Below, piece after piece: positions 43,925-52,454 of a stretch of 64,000 nucleotides of DNA. The stretch's first letter is position 1. Every line of letters starts with the position of its first letter. This DNA comes from Fodinibacter sp963695175 (GTDB lineage Bacteria; Actinomycetota; Actinomycetes; Actinomycetales; Dermatophilaceae). The stretch covers positions 806,001 through 870,000 of the forward strand of contig CAVOGG010000004.1 in NCBI GenBank assembly GCA_963695175.1, read 5' to 3'. Below the pieces are notes generated by a model, which worked only from the letters and a program-made list of their open reading frames with translations, was not told the DNA's origin and searched no databases. Both the position numbers and the translations under genes were made by a program.

Positions 43925-44457
43925 TGAACGGTGACGGCCTAGCGGCGCAGGCGAAGGGACTGCCCGCGCGCTCGCAGATGGTGCTGGGGCTGGTCCTCGC
44001 GTGGCTGTTGCAGCCGTTCCTGCGGTTCGACGACACCGAGCACGGACAGCAGCGGGGCGATGCCTGCCGACGGTTGTTGGACCAGGCGCTCGGGGACGTC
44101 GAGGCGGGCCCGTCCGCGACCCTGGTCGAGGACGTGGCATCGACCGAGGAGCAACAGCTCGAGGAGGAACCCGACGGCCCGGGGGCTTTTCGGGTCGACT
44201 TCGTGGACGCCCTCGCCTACGCCCTGGAGAGTGGGCAGGGCAGCGAGCAGGCCATGGGATGGTGTCTGCAGCGAGTCGAGGCGTCCCTTTACCACGCTGC
44301 TGAAGCGGGCCTGGCGTTCGAACCTCCCGGACTTGACGGTCAGGTCTTAGAGGTAGTCGACATCCTGAGTGGTGCGAGCTCGATCGACCAAGAGCTTGTT
44401 GCGCGGCTGCAGGAGGTTATAGCGACCTCGCGGGATCAGTTGGTGCACAGGGCCTGA
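43924..44457 (+). CDS. Unrecognised 177-residue protein
   Basis: Acidic, mostly helical, without a signal peptide or clear motif; one weak hydrophobic stretch near residues 20-35 (MVLGLVLAWLLQPFL). No function can be assigned. It is coupled to the small ORF before it, and sits between two cassette-type repeats. Confidence 0.55.
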   Translation: MNGDGLAAQAKGLPARSQMVLGLVLAWLLQPFLRFDDTEHGQQRGDACRRLLDQALGDVEAGPSATLVEDVASTEEQQLEEEPDGPGAFRVDFVDALAYALESGQGSEQAMGWCLQRVEASLYHAAEAGLAFEPPGLDGQVLEVVDILSGASSIDQELVARLQEVIATSRDQLVHRA

Positions 44458-44509
44458 GAGGACAAGGGATGCCACTGCTCCTGCACGTGGCGGAGGCTAC
44501 TCACAAATG

Positions 44510-44531
44510 ACCGCTCAATGCCGCGGATAGG
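44510..44531 (+). repeat. Cassette-type repeat
   Basis: ACCGCTCAATGCCGCGGATAGG; the GATAGG part also touches the promoter of the next gene. Confidence 0.55.
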
Positions 44532-44543
44532 TAGCCTCGCCTC

Positions 44544-44759
44544 GTGAAGCGGATGGTGGTCGACGGTGAGCAGTTTGATGTCAGCGCGCGAGCGGGCGAG
44601 CCGGGTGTCTTCGACTTTCTTTGGACTTCAGGTCCGAATGAGGGGTACGGCTTCGGGAGCGCAGGGCACGGCGGTGGCGACATGACGGACGGTGAGCTGG
44701 AGGACGCTATCCGCAACTTCCTGAGCCAAGTCGATCCCAGCACTGGCTACATCGAGTGA
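44544..44759 (+). CDS. Unrecognised small protein, 71 residues
   Basis: Soluble and acidic at its C terminus, without a known domain. The GTG start follows a TAGCCT box by 6 bases (leaderless). It is a single-gene unit bounded by cassette-type repeats at 44510 and 44761. Confidence 0.6.
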   Translation: MKRMVVDGEQFDVSARAGEPGVFDFLWTSGPNEGYGFGSAGHGGGDMTDGELEDAIRNFLSQVDPSTGYIE

Positions 44760-44760
44760 G

Positions 44761-44818
44761 CAACCGGATGTCTGCCGCGGATAGGACGATTCGCTCGTGC
44801 CGAGTCCCGGACGTTCGG
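44761..44818 (+). repeat. Cassette-type repeat, long form
   Basis: AACCGGATGTCTGCCGCGGA, then TAGGACGATTCGCTCGTGCC, then GAGTCCCGGACG. The ends CCGGA and TCCCGG are roughly complementary. It follows a + gene and precedes the 3' end of a - gene. Confidence 0.6.
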
Positions 44819-44830
44819 GGGCTTCGTGCG

Positions 44831-45112
44831 CTAGGGCGCAGATTGCGTGATCGTTATGACGGGTTGGCTGTCGTCGATGAGGAAATCGACCGAGTTGCCC
44901 CACACCAGCGCGACAATAACGAAACAGACAATCAGGGCCACGGCGACCGTGCCAACCACCTGAGCGCGCCGTCTCCCCGTCGCGGAACCGGGGTCCACGC
45001 CCGTAGGTATGGGCGCGTAGTGATCTGTCCAGGCGGCTCCATCCCAGTAGCGCAGCATGCCGTGCTCTGACGGATACCAATCTGCAGTAACGCCGTCTTC
45101 GAGACCTTCCAC
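44831..45112 (-). CDS. DUF2510-domain single-pass membrane protein
   Basis: A 93-residue protein. Residues about 10-35 match DUF2510 (DWYPSEHGMLRYWDGAAWTDHY), a short domain usually placed on the cytoplasmic side of actinobacterial membrane proteins. A membrane helix follows (VVGTVAVALIVCFVIVALVWG). The start at the GTG 45112 is the only suitable one near the domain. Confidence 0.65.
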   Translation of the reverse strand: MEGLEDGVTADWYPSEHGMLRYWDGAAWTDHYAPIPTGVDPGSATGRRRAQVVGTVAVALIVCFVIVALVWGNSVDFLIDDSQPVITITQSAP

Positions 45113-45188
45113 CCGCGAATCGTGGCATAGCGGGACGGCCGCTGCTCCACGATCGCCGCTGACCGGGGTCATAGCGTGATGACGAAGC

Positions 45189-45210
45189 GCCCGCACATCA
45201 GCGGATGTGG
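45189..45210 (+). repeat. Possible degenerate cassette-type repeat
   Basis: CCGCACATCAGCGGATGTGG contains CACATC/GATGTG symmetry and the CGCACAT word, but lacks TGCCGC. Confidence 0.3.
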
Positions 45211-45292
45211 CGAGGGCTGCGGCCGATGAGCGCTTGCCCTGGGCGTCGTGATCCGGCGGGCGATGGGGCCGGCGCGTTGCTAGGTTCACCCG

Positions 45293-45661
45293 GTGCGCAC
45301 CTTGTTGGCCCTGGCCGCTACCACCGTGTCAGTCCTGGCGGTGGGGGCATGCTCGAGCCCACCCACCCAGGAGGAGCAGCGGGCAGCTGGCATGGCCCTG
45401 GCGGCGGAGCGGATGACCGGGCAGTCGCTGGGTCGGTGCTTGGCCACGGCCGGGTACGAGGTCGATGCCGACACCGTTGCCGGTGGCGTGGAGCGGGGCA
45501 CGGACGTGGAGCTGACCAGCGGGCCGCAGAAGGCCTACATCGTGACCGTGGGCGGGCCCGAGGACGTGAGGCTGACGGTGCTGTATGACAAGGCGTGGGT
45601 CTCACCCAACACCGACAAGGACAAGGTGCTGCTCGAGCATCTCCACTGCGACCTGCCGTAG
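45293..45661 (+). CDS. Small secreted lipoprotein
   Basis: A 122-residue protein with a lipoprotein signal (lipobox VGAC at about residues 17-20) and a short mixed domain with two further Cys residues (RCLATAGY; LHCDLP) that could form a disulfide. A TAGGTT box ends 6 bases before the GTG start. Family unknown. Confidence 0.7.
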   Translation: MRTLLALAATTVSVLAVGACSSPPTQEEQRAAGMALAAERMTGQSLGRCLATAGYEVDADTVAGGVERGTDVELTSGPQKAYIVTVGGPEDVRLTVLYDKAWVSPNTDKDKVLLEHLHCDLP

Positions 45662-45690
45662 CAGCCGGAGGGTCGTTGGCCTGTCCTTGG

Positions 45691-45717
45691 AACCGCCCGC
45701 AACTGCCGCTGAAAGGG
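45691..45717 (+). repeat. Cassette-type repeat
   Basis: AACCGCCCGCAACTGCCGCT then GAAAGGG; the AACTGCCGC variant. Confidence 0.55.
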
Positions 45718-45741
45718 AGCCCCTTATGTAGAGAGGGCGGC

Positions 45742-46152
45742 CTAGGGCAAGTTGGCGAGGTGCTCGCGTAACGCCGTGACCTCGTCGCCCAGCTGCTCAG
45801 CGGGGTAGGCCTTGGACTTACTGGGGAGGTACTCGCGTACGAGCCGTTCCGTCTCCGGGAGAACCTCCACCAGCCACGCTCGCACCTGCTTGACTGTGTC
45901 GAGTCCTTGGGGCACTGAGTGCCACACGATGAACCGCCGTTGAGTGCGACCGACCGGTCCGGGCGTGACCCCGAGCGGCTCTCGCGGCTCTCGGAGGTTG
46001 TGCCACGTCATCATGGCGAGGTCGATGCAGTAGTCATTCTCGGTTCTGCGGCCGTTGAAGGCCCTGATCTCTCGCTGGACGGCTTGGAGCGCTCTCTGGG
46101 GTGGTCCCCACTCTTCGAGGATTCCCCCGCTCACGAACGGCATGTTCCACAT
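45742..46152 (-). CDS. Unrecognised 136-residue protein
   Basis: Soluble, with many charged residues and a conserved-looking DLAMMTWHNLREPREP segment; no domain recognised. Bounded by a repeat on each side. Confidence 0.5.
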   Translation of the reverse strand: MWNMPFVSGGILEEWGPPQRALQAVQREIRAFNGRRTENDYCIDLAMMTWHNLREPREPLGVTPGPVGRTQRRFIVWHSVPQGLDTVKQVRAWLVEVLPETERLVREYLPSKSKAYPAEQLGDEVTALREHLANLP

Positions 46153-46207
46153 GATGCCCCTTGAGTCACCACGTCATCCCGATCTCGCGGGTCACTGGGC
46201 GGCGCTT

Positions 46208-46250
46208 ACCCGATCTGCCGCTCTCCGCGAACGGTTGAGCCGATGTGCCG
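46208..46250 (+). repeat. Cassette-type repeat
   Basis: ACCCGATCTGCCGCTCTCCG, then a spacer, then GAGCCGATGTGCCG; the last words match the second half of the long form. Confidence 0.45.
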
Positions 46251-46340
46251 TCGTTGTCGAATCCGAAACCGCTTGGATCCGGGTGGACGGCAAGTACCCG
46301 CGCTCACGCTCGTCGTCGCCCTCCTGTGCTCCCATGAATC

Positions 46341-46772
46341 ATGGCAAACGACCATCGGTCCCGAGACGCCGCACGAAGCATCATCAGCGTCGGCCACCTG
46401 CTGGTAGGTGGGGCGGCATTCGTCTTCGCCGGAGTGATGATCGTTTCGGGCTCAGACTCCCGCGCCGAACTGGGGGAAGTGCTTCTCCCACTGGGGCTGT
46501 TGCTCGCACTGGCCGGAGCAGTCTTCACGTACGCGGCAGCCACGGTCCTGCGAAGTGCGCCAGGGGACCGTCACGGCCTCGCGCTGATCCTCAGCATCAT
46601 CGAACTCCTCGTCGGGGGCGCACTGGCCTCAGCGGTCTTTGTTGCCGTGCGAAGCTATGGCGAGCCTTGGCGCTCCCCACTGCTGTTGCCGTCGGTGCTA
46701 CTCGTAGCTCTCGGCCTCGCAGGACTCAGTCTTGAAATCTCCCGACGCGCACCCAGGCCCGAAACGCACTGA
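46341..46772 (+). CDS. Four-helix small membrane protein
   Basis: A 143-residue protein with hydrophobic segments at about 15-37, 45-68, 78-100 and 110-132; no known family. The ATG at 46341 gives a short charged N terminus. Single-gene unit between repeats. Confidence 0.6.
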   Translation: MANDHRSRDAARSIISVGHLLVGGAAFVFAGVMIVSGSDSRAELGEVLLPLGLLLALAGAVFTYAAATVLRSAPGDRHGLALILSIIELLVGGALASAVFVAVRSYGEPWRSPLLLPSVLLVALGLAGLSLEISRRAPRPETH

Positions 46773-46786
46773 ACTGCCGCGATGGG
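46761..46786 (+). repeat. Cassette-type repeat
   Basis: GAAACGCACTGAACTGCCGC then GATGGG; overlaps the last codons of the membrane gene, and joins the two sequence variants (AACGCACT and AACTGCCGC). Confidence 0.6.
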
Positions 46787-46834
46787 TGTCGGTGACACCC
46801 TCAACTCTCGTGTTGGATCTGGTTCACTCGAGCC

Positions 46835-47188
46835 ATGCTCGACGACGACCAGTGGGGTGAGTGGGCACGGGTGGCATCGCTCCACGGCGTTGCCTCGAGC
46901 CCGCCGTTGCTGGGGGAGAAACTGGGTGTGGCTCTCAACGTGCGTGATGGGCTGTGGCCGGTGAACGGCCTTCGGCACCCTCCCGCTGCAGACACGTGCG
47001 GTTGGTATGTCTGGGCCGGCGAAGAGCTGCGAGCGGACGATGACTTCTTCAAGCCAGTTCATTTGGAGCACCTGGAGGAGTGGTGTCCGGCAGCCCTACT
47101 ATTCCTAGGACTCCCGCCCGGATGGCGCTTCCTCATCGCCCCTGGCCAGCAGGATGTCTGGTTCGATCCCGCCCTCCTCGAACCCTGA
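46835..47188 (+). CDS. Imm33/DUF2185-like immunity-type protein
   Basis: A 117-residue soluble protein with the pattern CGWYVWAGEELRADDDFFKP, HLEHLEEWCP and LGLPPGWRFLIA, which resembles DUF2185/Imm33, a family often found as immunity proteins next to polymorphic toxins. No toxin gene is adjacent. The assignment is by pattern only. Confidence 0.55.
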   Translation: MLDDDQWGEWARVASLHGVASSPPLLGEKLGVALNVRDGLWPVNGLRHPPAADTCGWYVWAGEELRADDDFFKPVHLEHLEEWCPAALLFLGLPPGWRFLIAPGQQDVWFDPALLEP

Positions 47189-47205
47189 TCACAGTGCGGC
47201 GATGC

Positions 47206-47227
47206 TTCCCCTCATGCCGCGACAAGT
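47206..47227 (+). repeat. Cassette-type repeat
   Basis: TTCCCCTCATGCCGCGACAA; follows the immunity-type gene. Confidence 0.45.
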
Positions 47228-47365
47228 GAAGTTGCGCACCGTGCGTTCGGCGGGCGCGGCACTTGTTGGCGGAGTGAGTATCGGCGCTCATCCGATGAAT
47301 CGCCGCGCTGTGCAGACTCAGAGCAATAGCCCGCGGACGCGGCTCGAGAGCTGGGTGAGGGATCG

Positions 47366-48199
47366 ATGAGCGAGGCGTGGCTTTACGTAGGTGTGACGGT
47401 CGCGGTGGCTGCGGTCGTGACCGCCGCCGTGTGGCGACCGCGGCCCGTGCAGTGGGTGTTGCTCTTGGTGGGCCCGCTGATCGCTGCTGGGGCCGCGGCT
47501 GCGTCGGTCTCCAGCGGTCTCGGCCTGATGGCCCTACTCGTCGTCCCGTACACCTACCTCTTTGTCGCGGCGGCGCTGCCCTGGGAACGAGGCTGGGCTC
47601 GGTGGGCTGTGCCGGGCATCGTGGTGGCAGGTTGCCTGGCCCTGGCCGCACCCGCCTCGGCGAGCCCACTGGTGCGTGTCCTGCTCGCTGCCCCGTTCGC
47701 GATCGGGGTCCTAGCCCTGTTCCGTGCGGCTCACGCTCGCGCCGGTGATGAGGACATTCGCCGAGAGCGCGATCGCCGGAGGTTCGGGTACAACGACGCG
47801 ACGTCGCCTCCGCCGGTCCCCGTGATCGAGCGGGCCGTCGTGGCGGTGGCCACCGTGCAAGGTCTGGCCGGCATCGCCGTCATCGGCCTCGGGTTGCGGT
47901 TCGTGGCGATGGAGTATCGGTACCCGACAACAGGTGCCTGGGCCGGGTTCGGGTACGGGATCGCCGCCTTCTTCGGGGCTCTCGGCGTAGTGATTGCCGC
48001 GATCTTCCTTGGCCTCGCCAAGGGGCTGCACCGACAGTTCGACGAGTTCCGTGTCGTCTTCGTCGTGATGCAGGTGCTCGTGGCCGTCTTGTTGCTGCTG
48101 TCCCACGGGGACTGGTGGACCGCCCCCGGCGTCGCGTGGGCACTCTCAACGGCGGCCCTCGCGATGTTCTTTCGGGTTCGCCCCGCAACCGCCTCCTGA
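47366..48199 (+). CDS. Unrecognised 277-residue membrane protein
   Basis: Seven or eight hydrophobic helices with a charged cytoplasmic loop in the middle (RRERDRRRFGYND); no family recognised. Confidence 0.6.
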   Translation: MSEAWLYVGVTVAVAAVVTAAVWRPRPVQWVLLLVGPLIAAGAAAASVSSGLGLMALLVVPYTYLFVAAALPWERGWARWAVPGIVVAGCLALAAPASASPLVRVLLAAPFAIGVLALFRAAHARAGDEDIRRERDRRRFGYNDATSPPPVPVIERAVVAVATVQGLAGIAVIGLGLRFVAMEYRYPTTGAWAGFGYGIAAFFGALGVVIAAIFLGLAKGLHRQFDEFRVVFVVMQVLVAVLLLLSHGDWWTAPGVAWALSTAALAMFFRVRPATAS

Positions 48200-48200
48200 A

Positions 48201-48422
48201 ACAGAAGGGCACTTCGCGCATGACGCGTGCCTCGTGGACTGCGCCTTCCTGGGGACGATGAACGGTTGCGTGTGGTTCGGGGACTCAGACCAAGGCGCGA
48301 ACGTGCTGCGCGGGAACGACTTCACGGACGTCCGGTTCACCGACAACGTCGGCTGGCGTCGCTCGTTCCCGGTGGAGCAGCAGCTGTGGCCCACGGGCTA
48401 CATCCCTCGCTCCGACGAGTGA
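48201..48422 (+). pseudogene. C-terminal fragment of a pentapeptide-repeat-like protein
   Basis: The frame from 48201 reads GHFAHDACLVDCAFLGTMNG and later NDFTDVRFTDNVGWRR, typical of a pentapeptide-repeat or related immunity fold and its tail. There is no start codon or ribosome site suited to a whole protein; only a GTG at 48234 exists (62 residues). It begins right after the stop of the membrane gene, so its 5' part seems replaced. Confidence 0.5.
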
Positions 48423-48434
48423 ACAGCCGTCACG

Positions 48435-48483
48435 CAACGCACTCACATGCAGCGGACAGGGCGATCGATCCTGTCGATGACAG
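48435..48483 (+). repeat. Cassette-type repeat, long form
   Basis: CAACGCACTCACATGCAGCG, then GACAGGGCGATCGATCCTGT, then CGATGACAG. The stem GACAGG (48455-48460) pairs with CCTGTC (48470-48475). Confidence 0.7.
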
Positions 48484-48494
48484 CGCATTGCACT

Positions 48495-48899
48495 TCAGCG
48501 GCGATGACTCCGTATCGCAGCAACCAGTGCCGCGCGCACAGGTATGTGCACTGGAGGAGGCATGTCGTCAATGTCGAACCATCGGATGCCGTCGTGTTCC
48601 TCGGGAGCGACGTTTGCCGGCGTTCCCTCCCAGTCGGGCACGAGCCAAGCGCTGAGGAGGGCCGGCTCTTCCGCCGGTCCTACGGTCAGCCGGCACAGAT
48701 GAGACGCCGATCCAGTCGCTATCTGCACGCCGAGTTCTTCGCGCAGTTCACGCGTGAGCGCGTCAAGTTCTGACTCTCCGGGCTCCACTACTCCGCCGGG
48801 CAACTCCCAAACAGCGGGGTACGCAGGCTTGTTCTGGCTCCGATACGCGAGCAGCACTAGACGTTCACGAACCAGCGCGCCGACAACGACCTCAATCAT
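48495..48899 (-). CDS. Nudix hydrolase
   Basis: A 134-residue enzyme with a complete Nudix box, GGVVEPGESELDALTRELRE followed by ELGV, so it should hydrolyse nucleoside diphosphate-linked substrates with Mg2+. The start at 48899 places the first strand (MIEVVVGALV) correctly. Substrate unknown. Single-gene unit between long-form repeats. Confidence 0.88.
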   Translation of the reverse strand: MIEVVVGALVRERLVLLAYRSQNKPAYPAVWELPGGVVEPGESELDALTRELREELGVQIATGSASHLCRLTVGPAEEPALLSAWLVPDWEGTPANVAPEEHDGIRWFDIDDMPPPVHIPVRAALVAAIRSHRR

Positions 48900-48932
48900 G
48901 GGCCTATAAGAGCAGGAACATCCGACATGCGG

Positions 48933-48960
48933 GAACGTCCGCACATGCCGCAGACAGGAA
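48933..48960 (+). repeat. Cassette-type repeat
   Basis: GAACGTCCGCACATGCCGCA then GACAGGAA; lies upstream of the - strand Nudix gene and just before the next + gene. Confidence 0.65.
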
Positions 48961-49005
48961 GGGGAGACGGAGGCGCCCGCCGACATCTATGACTAGCCTC
49001 CGCAC

Positions 49006-49563
49006 ATGACACCTGATGGCGTCGAAATGGCGATGTCCCAATTCCTGCGTGCGGCGACCGGACGTGACGTCGACGCCATCCGCCTTCGCCCAAAGGCACT
49101 CGCCTCCGCGCTCCTGCAGATTCAGCACTTCCCCACCGACACCTCTAACACTGTTGTTACGTGTGGTGCCTCGCCCCGCGCACGCTCCATGTGGCGACGC
49201 CTACCTGTGCACTACGAGCTGGTGCTCGTAGTCGACGAGACGATGAACCTGGCCGGAGAGCTCGTCAAGTCGTTGGGCGATCTGGTGAGGGAAGAGCACC
49301 GGCGCGCGAACGACAGGGATCGTCGCAGCGTCATCGAAGCCAATGGAGTGTGGGCGCCCGGATACCCCCCACATCTCCTGCTGTCCAGCCGGCACGTTAG
49401 CCCGATCTTCGAGAAGCGGGTGAAGCTTGAGGACCGGTATGTCTCGCTCTTCTCCGCCGTACCAATCGATGACACCGAACTACGGGCCTATGACCGATCA
49501 CGCGCCGATCTCGTCAGCAGCTTGACCGTCGAAGGGATGTTGAAGTACCCACGAACGACGTAG
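49006..49563 (+). CDS. SUFU-domain-like protein, possible immunity protein
   Basis: A 185-residue soluble protein. The order of conserved features (IQHFPTDTSNTVVTCGAS, PVHYELVLVV, VPIDDTELRAY) resembles the bacterial suppressor-of-fused (SUFU) superfamily, used as immunity proteins in toxin systems. A TAGCCT box ends 6 bases before the ATG. Assignment uncertain. Confidence 0.55.
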   Translation: MTPDGVEMAMSQFLRAATGRDVDAIRLRPKALASALLQIQHFPTDTSNTVVTCGASPRARSMWRRLPVHYELVLVVDETMNLAGELVKSLGDLVREEHRRANDRDRRSVIEANGVWAPGYPPHLLLSSRHVSPIFEKRVKLEDRYVSLFSAVPIDDTELRAYDRSRADLVSSLTVEGMLKYPRTT

Positions 49564-49588
49564 TACCTGCTCACTGGGTGATTTCGAT

Positions 49589-49630
49589 CCGTCCGGTCAT
49601 GCCGCAGATAGCTAGACGGGTGTCCGGTGC
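49589..49630 (+). repeat. Cassette-type repeat
   Basis: CGTCCGGTCATGCCGCAGAT, then AGCTAGACGGGTGTCCGG. Confidence 0.6.
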
Positions 49631-49644
49631 GGCTGGCCATCAGG

Positions 49645-50028
49645 TCAGCGACCGGTGATGAGCACCCCGCCCCAGGCGACGTCGTCGAGGCGCTGCTTCC
49701 GCGGTAGGTACTGCTTGGGGTCACGTACCCGGCCGCAGCGGCGGCACTGCAGGGCAATGATCAGGTGGTCATCTGGGTTGGGGTGGAAGCGCCGATCATG
49801 GTGCTTGCCGAGCCAGCACCGCAGCGAGGCGTGACCGCCGGAAAGCACGGCCAGCAGCGCCCAGCGGAGCCTGGGCGCCGCGGTCAACACCGACAGTGCG
49901 TAGCCGGGCCTGCCGCGGCGAGGCAACGAGAGCAGCTCGGCGTCGAACTCGTCCTCGTAGCGCCACCGGCACTGGCTGGGCAGCATGTGCACGGCGGCCG
50001 CCAGCAGGGCTCGGGCCAGGCGGGTCAT
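49645..50028 (-). CDS. Unrecognised protein with zinc-ribbon-like Cys pair
   Basis: A 127-residue protein with two weak hydrophobic stretches and a CRRCGR motif near residue 95. It is translated from an ATGA overlap with the upstream PadR regulator gene, so it is probably the target or partner of that regulator. Similar PadR-linked proteins are often membrane proteins of unknown role. Confidence 0.6.
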   Translation of the reverse strand: MTRLARALLAAAVHMLPSQCRWRYEDEFDAELLSLPRRGRPGYALSVLTAAPRLRWALLAVLSGGHASLRCWLGKHHDRRFHPNPDDHLIIALQCRRCGRVRDPKQYLPRKQRLDDVAWGGVLITGR

Positions 50029-50378
50029 GACTGCGCCGGTCCGAAGCGAGGCACGAGCTGGGTGGTTCGGCGCGACCTGAGGTGGGAGCGGCGTGCGTCG
50101 GCGGCCTCGATGGCCGACTCAGCCTGTGCCAGGCCAGCGGCGGTCAATCGGTAGAAGCGCCGGCGTGGCCGGCCCACCACGGTAGGGTCGACGTCCTCCC
50201 AGCCGCTGTCGAGCCATCCCAGTCCCTCGAGCCGAGCCAGGATCGGGTGCACCGTGCCGCTGGGAAGGGCCGCGTGCGAACCGATCTCCAGGCCGTAGCG
50301 AGGAGCCTCTGGGTCGCTGAGGAACACCTCGAGCACGGCCCGGGTCGGTGCTGTCATCCGCGGCGGGCCCGTTCCCAT
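50025..50378 (-). CDS. PadR-family transcriptional regulator
   Basis: A 117-residue winged-helix protein: YGLEIGSHAALPSGTVHPIL then ARLEGLGWLDSGWE and the wing RPRRRFYRLTAAG. PadR proteins usually repress the gene they are coupled to, here the one at 49645. Confidence 0.85.
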   Translation of the reverse strand: MGTGPPRMTAPTRAVLEVFLSDPEAPRYGLEIGSHAALPSGTVHPILARLEGLGWLDSGWEDVDPTVVGRPRRRFYRLTAAGLAQAESAIEAADARRSHLRSRRTTQLVPRFGPAQS

Positions 50379-50429
50379 GGTCTAACTCTACCTAGGGTCT
50401 GCACGACGTGTCCATCGATTCGCAAGAAC

Positions 50430-50475
50430 AACCAGAACTGCCGCGGACGGTGAAGTGAATCGGGCGGTCCGGATG
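50430..50475 (+). repeat. Cassette-type repeat
   Basis: AACCAGAACTGCCGCGGACG, then a spacer, then GGTCCGGATGG. Confidence 0.55.
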
Positions 50476-50503
50476 GCACAACCCCGCCTGCGACACTGCT
50501 TCG

Positions 50504-51136
50504 GTGGATGACGACTGGTTCCGCTCCCCTGACTGGTCACCGGAGGCTCAGTCGGACTTCGAGGCGCGGCTGAGGCGTGCGCGTCCGTACAACCGCGCTC
50601 AGTACCTGCGCATCAAAGGCCTTGCGCTTGCGGACTCTGGCGAGGCCAACGGAGCTCGAGAGTTGTGGGAGCGCGTCCTTGAAAGCACCGACGACCTTGC
50701 TGCGAGCCAGCAGGCATCAGCCCTGGAGCATCTCGGCGACTCCTGTGCGCAGGCTGACCCAGCGGCTGCCGAGGCCCACTTCCGCAGACTCTTGGCGCAG
50801 TTTCCGACGCTGAATGGAACGTCGCACACAGTCGAGATCTCGCTCGCCGAACTGCTCATCGTCAAGGGCGACCGAGCAAGCATCGACGAGGCGCTTGCCC
50901 TCCTGAACTCGTTTATCGGACGTGGCACTTCTCAGTTTCCCAGCGTTCTCTTCCGCTGGCACCTGGCACTAATTCGGGTCGCACAGGCCACGGGGGACAG
51001 GCAGACTGTTCGACGTGCGGCGAGGACCGCCTTGGACCTGGAAGGTCGGGGTCCAGTCTTTCCCCGTCACAAGACGGTTGGGGTCGTTCACGCCGACGGA
51101 GCCACCTTGAAGCGTCTGCGGAAGCTGGCCAAGTAG
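50504..51136 (+). CDS. TPR-like helical protein
   Basis: A 210-residue protein with a helix-turn-helix pattern of tetratricopeptide type (RAQYLRIKGLALADSGEANG; ALEHLGDSCAQADPAAAEAH), suggesting a scaffold for protein contacts. No catalytic motif. GTG start. Single-gene unit. Confidence 0.6.
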   Translation: MDDDWFRSPDWSPEAQSDFEARLRRARPYNRAQYLRIKGLALADSGEANGARELWERVLESTDDLAASQQASALEHLGDSCAQADPAAAEAHFRRLLAQFPTLNGTSHTVEISLAELLIVKGDRASIDEALALLNSFIGRGTSQFPSVLFRWHLALIRVAQATGDRQTVRRAARTALDLEGRGPVFPRHKTVGVVHADGATLKRLRKLAK

Positions 51137-51144
51137 GTCTCAGC

Positions 51145-51207
51145 GGAACGCACTCATTTGCCGCAGACAGGGCGATCGATCGTGCCGATGTGCGGATGTC
51201 CGCGTTC
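51145..51207 (+). repeat. Cassette-type repeat, longest and best-preserved copy
   Basis: GGAACGCACTCATTTGCCGC, AGACAGGGCGATCGATCG, TGCCGATGTGCGGATGTCCG. CCGCA (51161-51165) pairs with TGCGG (51191-51195), with a two-base bulge (GA) before a further CA/TG pair; CGATCGATCG inside is self-complementary. The outer GAACGC and GCGTTC also match. Confidence 0.75.
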
Positions 51208-51335
51208 AGGCGGTGGGAAGTCGAACCGGTCTGCGACGATGAGGCCGTGACCGACCGAGAGCACCTGGCGCGTTCTGTGGGTTCATCGCCAGAGCCCGGG
51301 ACGCACACCGTCCTGAGCAAGTGAAGGAGGCACCC

Positions 51336-51581
51336 GTGATCAAGCACCCCGTGTGGCGTGCGCTCATCGCTGTGGCGGTGACCCTCGTGGCCATCATGCT
51401 GCTCGGCCGCGTGCTGCTGAGCATCTCCTGGCTGACCACTCTTGGCTGGCTGGTCGCCTGGTTGGTCGCGATCGCCGTCGGCGTCGCGGTCTTCGTCGGT
51501 CTGGGCCGGTCCTTCGTGAAGGTGGAAGCCGATGACCCTCCCACCGCGGAGCGCGATCAGGCCACGGGAATCGTGGGCTGA
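51336..51581 (+). CDS. Small two-helix membrane protein
   Basis: An 81-residue protein with helices at about 8-30 and 34-58 and a charged tail. The GTG at 51336 has an AAGGAGG site 5 bases upstream. A short possible leader peptide (51247-51324, 25 codons) overlaps that site. Confidence 0.6.
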   Translation: MIKHPVWRALIAVAVTLVAIMLLGRVLLSISWLTTLGWLVAWLVAIAVGVAVFVGLGRSFVKVEADDPPTAERDQATGIVG

Positions 51582-51650
51582 CCACCACCCCGGAAACCCC
51601 CCTTGCATCTACATGGGGGCTCATGCTGCACCGATTTCCCCGCGGCGCGA

Positions 51651-51685
51651 CAAATGCACTCAACGCCCGGACATCAGCGATGACG
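51651..51685 (+). repeat. Possible degenerate cassette-type repeat
   Basis: AAATGCACTCAACGCCCGGA, then CATCAGCGATGACGG; order of words altered. Confidence 0.3.
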
Positions 51686-51688
51686 GGA

Positions 51689-52174
51689 CTACTGCACAGG
51701 GTCGGTCGACGGGCGGGCAGGGTCCTGGAAGTAGCTGGGTGCTCCGACGGCGACGCCTTCGACGACTAACCGCTCGTCATCTGGGTCGTACGAACCCCCA
51801 GTGAGGTCAGCCGTGCTCAGGGAGCTCATCGACCACACGCTGAAGCCCTCGTCGAAGTCGAAGCCGATGTCCATGCGTCGGGCGTGCATCCCGGCCGCCT
51901 CGAGGTCGGCCACGACGTCGTCCATCAGCCGGAAGGTCAACTGCACCCCGCCCAAGGTGACCTGCTCCTGGTCGCCTTGCGAGTAGTACGCCTCGACGAG
52001 CTCGACCACCCCGTCGCGGTCGAAGTGGGCGACGAAGGCGGGTACGTGGCGGTGCCAGTACGCACGGTCAGGGTCGGCCTGAATGTCGTCGGCCAGGCCC
52101 ACGACCGCCTCGATGTCGGTCAGAGTCTGGCCGACCTGCGCGACCGGCAGCCCAGTACCGGGAATGATCTCCAC
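51689..52174 (-). CDS. Unrecognised 161-residue soluble protein
   Basis: Starts VEIIPGTGLPVAQVGQTLTD; acidic, with alternating hydrophobic strands and no known motif. The GTG at 52174 matches the start of the conserved-looking region; upstream residues look random. Confidence 0.5.
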   Translation of the reverse strand: MEIIPGTGLPVAQVGQTLTDIEAVVGLADDIQADPDRAYWHRHVPAFVAHFDRDGVVELVEAYYSQGDQEQVTLGGVQLTFRLMDDVVADLEAAGMHARRMDIGFDFDEGFSVWSMSSLSTADLTGGSYDPDDERLVVEGVAVGAPSYFQDPARPSTDPVQ

Positions 52175-52454
52175 GCTGCGGGTCCTCACTCTCCTCACAT
52201 CGGTCAGACAGACCGGTGATGAGGACCACCGTGCCACGCATGCAGCGATTCCTCCCGCGGACGGGGACGGCGATCATCGGGGCAGGTCCGATGGGCAGCG
52301 TGCGGCAGCAGGTGGGCCCGCCCATCACTGGACGCCTTACCGGATTTGCCGCCGAGGGTGAACAGGGCGCATATGACTAGGTCGGACATGGCCCTGTCTC
52401 CATGAGGCGATGCGTGGCCGTGACGGTCAGCTCAGGCGGGTCTACTGTCCGCTG